Part shown: in pieces, positions 62,314 through 64,000 of the stretch
Layout: each line of letters opens with the position of its first letter
Numbering within the stretch: the first letter of the stretch is position 1
Source: Aeromicrobium sp.
Lineage (GTDB): Bacteria; Actinomycetota; Actinomycetes; Propionibacteriales; Nocardioidaceae
DNA length: 64,000 nucleotides
Direction: 5' to 3'
NCBI RefSeq assembly: GCF_023146395.1
Contig: NZ_JAGLCD010000012.1
Location: 124,001-188,000, forward strand
Translations under genes and position numbers: made by a program
Notes under the pieces: generated by a model
The model's database searches: none
The model's input: the letters and a program-made list of their open reading frames with translations, nothing else
Told to the model about the DNA's origin: nothing

Positions 62314-64000
62314 ATGACCTCGGCCCGCACGGCGCTGGCGCCCGACCGCCCGAGGCTCACGGCCGCCCAGGGCCGTGCCGTGCGGTCGACGGTCATGGCG
62401 CTCAAGGGCACGGAGTTCGAGCCGTGGGCCCAGGCCATGTCGTCGGCGCTGGCCGTCTCGGCCCCCACGGTGCCGTCGGCCGTCGTGGTGGGTGAGGTCA
62501 AGCGGGGCAAGAGCACCCTGGTCAACGCGATCCTCGGCCAGCCGGACCTCGTGCCCGCAGGGCTCGGGGTCGTCACCGCCGGCTTCGTCCGGGTCGGGCC
62601 GCCCACCGACGACCTCGTCGAGGGGCAGGCCCGGGTGCACCTCGCCGACGGCACGACCCGGCAGGTCGGGCTGGTGGCCGCACGGGAGGTGGCCGTCACC
62701 GGCAGCACCGGCAGCGAGGACGACGCCGCCTTCGTCGGCATCTCGATCGCCCACGACTCCGAGGTCCTCCCGGGCGTGGCCCTGGTCGACACCCCGGGCA
62801 TCGCGGGCCTGACCCAGGGGCACGCCGAGCTCGCGGCCCTGGCCGCCAGCCAGGGCAGCGTCCTGGTCGTCGTGACTGACGCGGGCCAGGTCCTGACCCG
62901 TCCGGAGCTGGAGTTCCTGACCGAGGTCTCCGCGAAGGTCGAGCAGGTCGTCTTCGCCCTGACCAAGATCGACCAGTATCCGTCGGGCTGGGAGGAGGTC
63001 ATGGCCGAGAACCGTGACCTGCTGCGCCGGCACGCGCCCCGGTTCGCCGAGGCCCCCATCTGCCCCGTGTCGGCCACCGTGGCGCTCGAGGTCGCGGCGC
63101 TCGAGCAGGGCGGCCTTGATCCGGGCGAGGCGGCTGACCTGCGCGAGTACGCGGGCCTCGACGTGTTGGCCGGCGCGATCCGGGAGCGACTCGTCTCCCC
63201 GGCCTCGATCGCCGTGGCCAACGCCCTGCGCTCGGGGCTCTCGGGGATCGAGCGGTACGAGGAGAAGCGGCGCCGCACGATCGAGGCCCTGGAGTCCGCG
63301 GGTCAACAGGTGCCCGAGCTCGACGCGCTCGTCCAGCGGCTGCGCGGCCTGCAGGAGCAGGGCGACCGGTGGTCGCTCGACCTGAACTCCGACTCCAGCG
63401 TGCTGCGGGCCGACGTGCTGCACCGTGCCTCCCAGCAGCTGGCGGCCGTCCGGCAGCAGTGGGTGGCCGTCGCGCACGAGCGACGCTCCGAGAATCCCGA
63501 GAAGGTCGTCGAGGAGGTCGCGCTCGCGCTCACGGCGCAGCTGCGCGCGATCGTGACGGGGGCGATCGGCGAGTTCACCGACGGCTTCCAGGGCCAGGCC
63601 GAGCAGCTGTTCGGCTCGATCGGTCGTGACCTGGCCACGGCGGTGCGCCTCGACCCCGATGTCGACGACCTCGCGATGGCCGAGGTCGCCGAGGCCGAGT
63701 ACAGCGGCAGCTTCGACGCGACTCTCGCGAGCACCGCGATGATCGGCTCGAGCATGGGCGGTCTGGTCGCAGGCCTGATCGCCCCCGCCATCATCGCCCC
63801 GGTGTTCTCGATCGTGGGTGGCGCCGCGTGGTACCTCGTGAACTACCGCGCCCGACGGGCCCACAACCTGGAGCGCCTCGTCACCCAGACCGCCGCGACC
63901 GCGGTGAACCGTGCCGAGACGCACCTGCGCTTCGCGGTCGACCGGGCTCGCACCGTCATGCTGCGCGACGTCACGATCGCCTTCCGTCACGAGCTGAAGG
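62314..64000 (+). CDS. Dynamin-family GTPase, 3' part missing
   Basis: At least 562 residues are present and the frame is open to the window end. The GTPase domain has the P-loop VVVGEVKRGKSTLVNAIL (near 58-75), G3 LVDTPGIAG (near 157-165) and G4 LTKIDQY (near 216-222). A helical region follows, then a hydrophobic hairpin (MIGSSMGGLVAGLIAPAIIAPVF and WYLVNYRARR, about 480-510) like the membrane paddle of bacterial dynamins. The start ATG 62314 is 16 bases after the Hsp70-like stop, so one operon is expected. It may be related to actinobacterial IniA/DynA proteins; a second dynamin may follow beyond the window. Confidence 0.88.
   Translation, partial: MTSARTALAPDRPRLTAAQGRAVRSTVMALKGTEFEPWAQAMSSALAVSAPTVPSAVVVGEVKRGKSTLVNAILGQPDLVPAGLGVVTAGFVRVGPPTDDLVEGQARVHLADGTTRQVGLVAAREVAVTGSTGSEDDAAFVGISIAHDSEVLPGVALVDTPGIAGLTQGHAELAALAASQGSVLVVVTDAGQVLTRPELEFLTEVSAKVEQVVFALTKIDQYPSGWEEVMAENRDLLRRHAPRFAEAPICPVSATVALEVAALEQGGLDPGEAADLREYAGLDVLAGAIRERLVSPASIAVANALRSGLSGIERYEEKRRRTIEALESAGQQVPELDALVQRLRGLQEQGDRWSLDLNSDSSVLRADVLHRASQQLAAVRQQWVAVAHERRSENPEKVVEEVALALTAQLRAIVTGAIGEFTDGFQGQAEQLFGSIGRDLATAVRLDPDVDDLAMAEVAEAEYSGSFDATLASTAMIGSSMGGLVAGLIAPAIIAPVFSIVGGAAWYLVNYRARRAHNLERLVTQTAATAVNRAETHLRFAVDRARTVMLRDVTIAFRHELK

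Overview
This window is high-GC DNA from a Gram-positive actinobacterium. Supporting signs are GC-rich codon use, ergothioneine genes (egtB, egtD), a gpgS/folP2-like pair arranged as in mycobacteria, GTP-type PEP carboxykinase, split trehalose genes otsA/otsB, actinobacterial DUF families (DUF3263, DUF2530, DUF3027, DUF6314) and many probable leaderless genes. A Nocardioidaceae member such as Aeromicrobium or Nocardioides is my best guess, but that is inference. The region is a chromosomal housekeeping and catabolic stretch. I see no insertion sequence, prophage, integrase or CRISPR array. Coding density is very high and no gap between genes exceeds about 300 bases.

Layout. 1-6.4 kb: the end of cysS, rlmB, a SRPBCC protein, an AztD-like zinc lipoprotein behind a Zur-like box, and a lactone oxidase overlapping an alanine-racemase-fold enzyme. 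6.5-9 kb: tRNA-Thr(TGT), then egtB-egtD. 9-19 kb: DUF6314, serine hydrolase, pckG, enoyl-CoA hydratase, gpgS-folP2-like-AI-2E transporter, ung, MFS, GNAT. 19.3-22.5 kb: otsA, divergent from DUF3263-LytR_C-otsB. 22.6-24.4 kb: a SAM-riboswitch-like leader, thrC and a CysO-like sulfur carrier. 24.5-28.3 kb: a four-gene coupled operon of unknown membrane proteins with a cupredoxin-like lipoprotein. 28.3-30.1 kb: two CIRCE boxes and groL. 30.4-40.1 kb: xylose catabolism (xylA, xylB, an aldose epimerase, two ROK regulators and an XylFGH-type ABC importer). 40.1-44.8 kb: assorted regulators and enzymes. 44.9-48.6 kb: aldehyde dehydrogenase, DUF779 and an acyl-CoA ligase. 48.6-60.2 kb: racemase, YihY, cold-shock protein, MFS transporters, a DUF3027/DUF2530 neighbourhood, NCS2 permease, gamma-carbonic-anhydrase-like protein and serC. 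60.3-64 kb: a membrane-anchored Hsp70-like ATPase followed by a dynamin-like GTPase that runs off the end.

Themes. (1) Several 3'-end intergenic spaces, mostly between convergent genes, hold compact clusters of inverted and direct repeats, and each locus largely uses its own 18-28 bp core. (2) More than twenty genes have a -10-like hexamer (usually TANNNT) 6-7 bases before the start codon and no Shine-Dalgarno, which predicts leaderless transcripts. (3) Regulatory DNA is often readable: Zur, CIRCE, SAM riboswitch, ROK and HxlR-type dyads. The best candidates for undescribed biology are the coupled membrane/cupredoxin operon, the Hsp70-dynamin pair and the repeat clusters.
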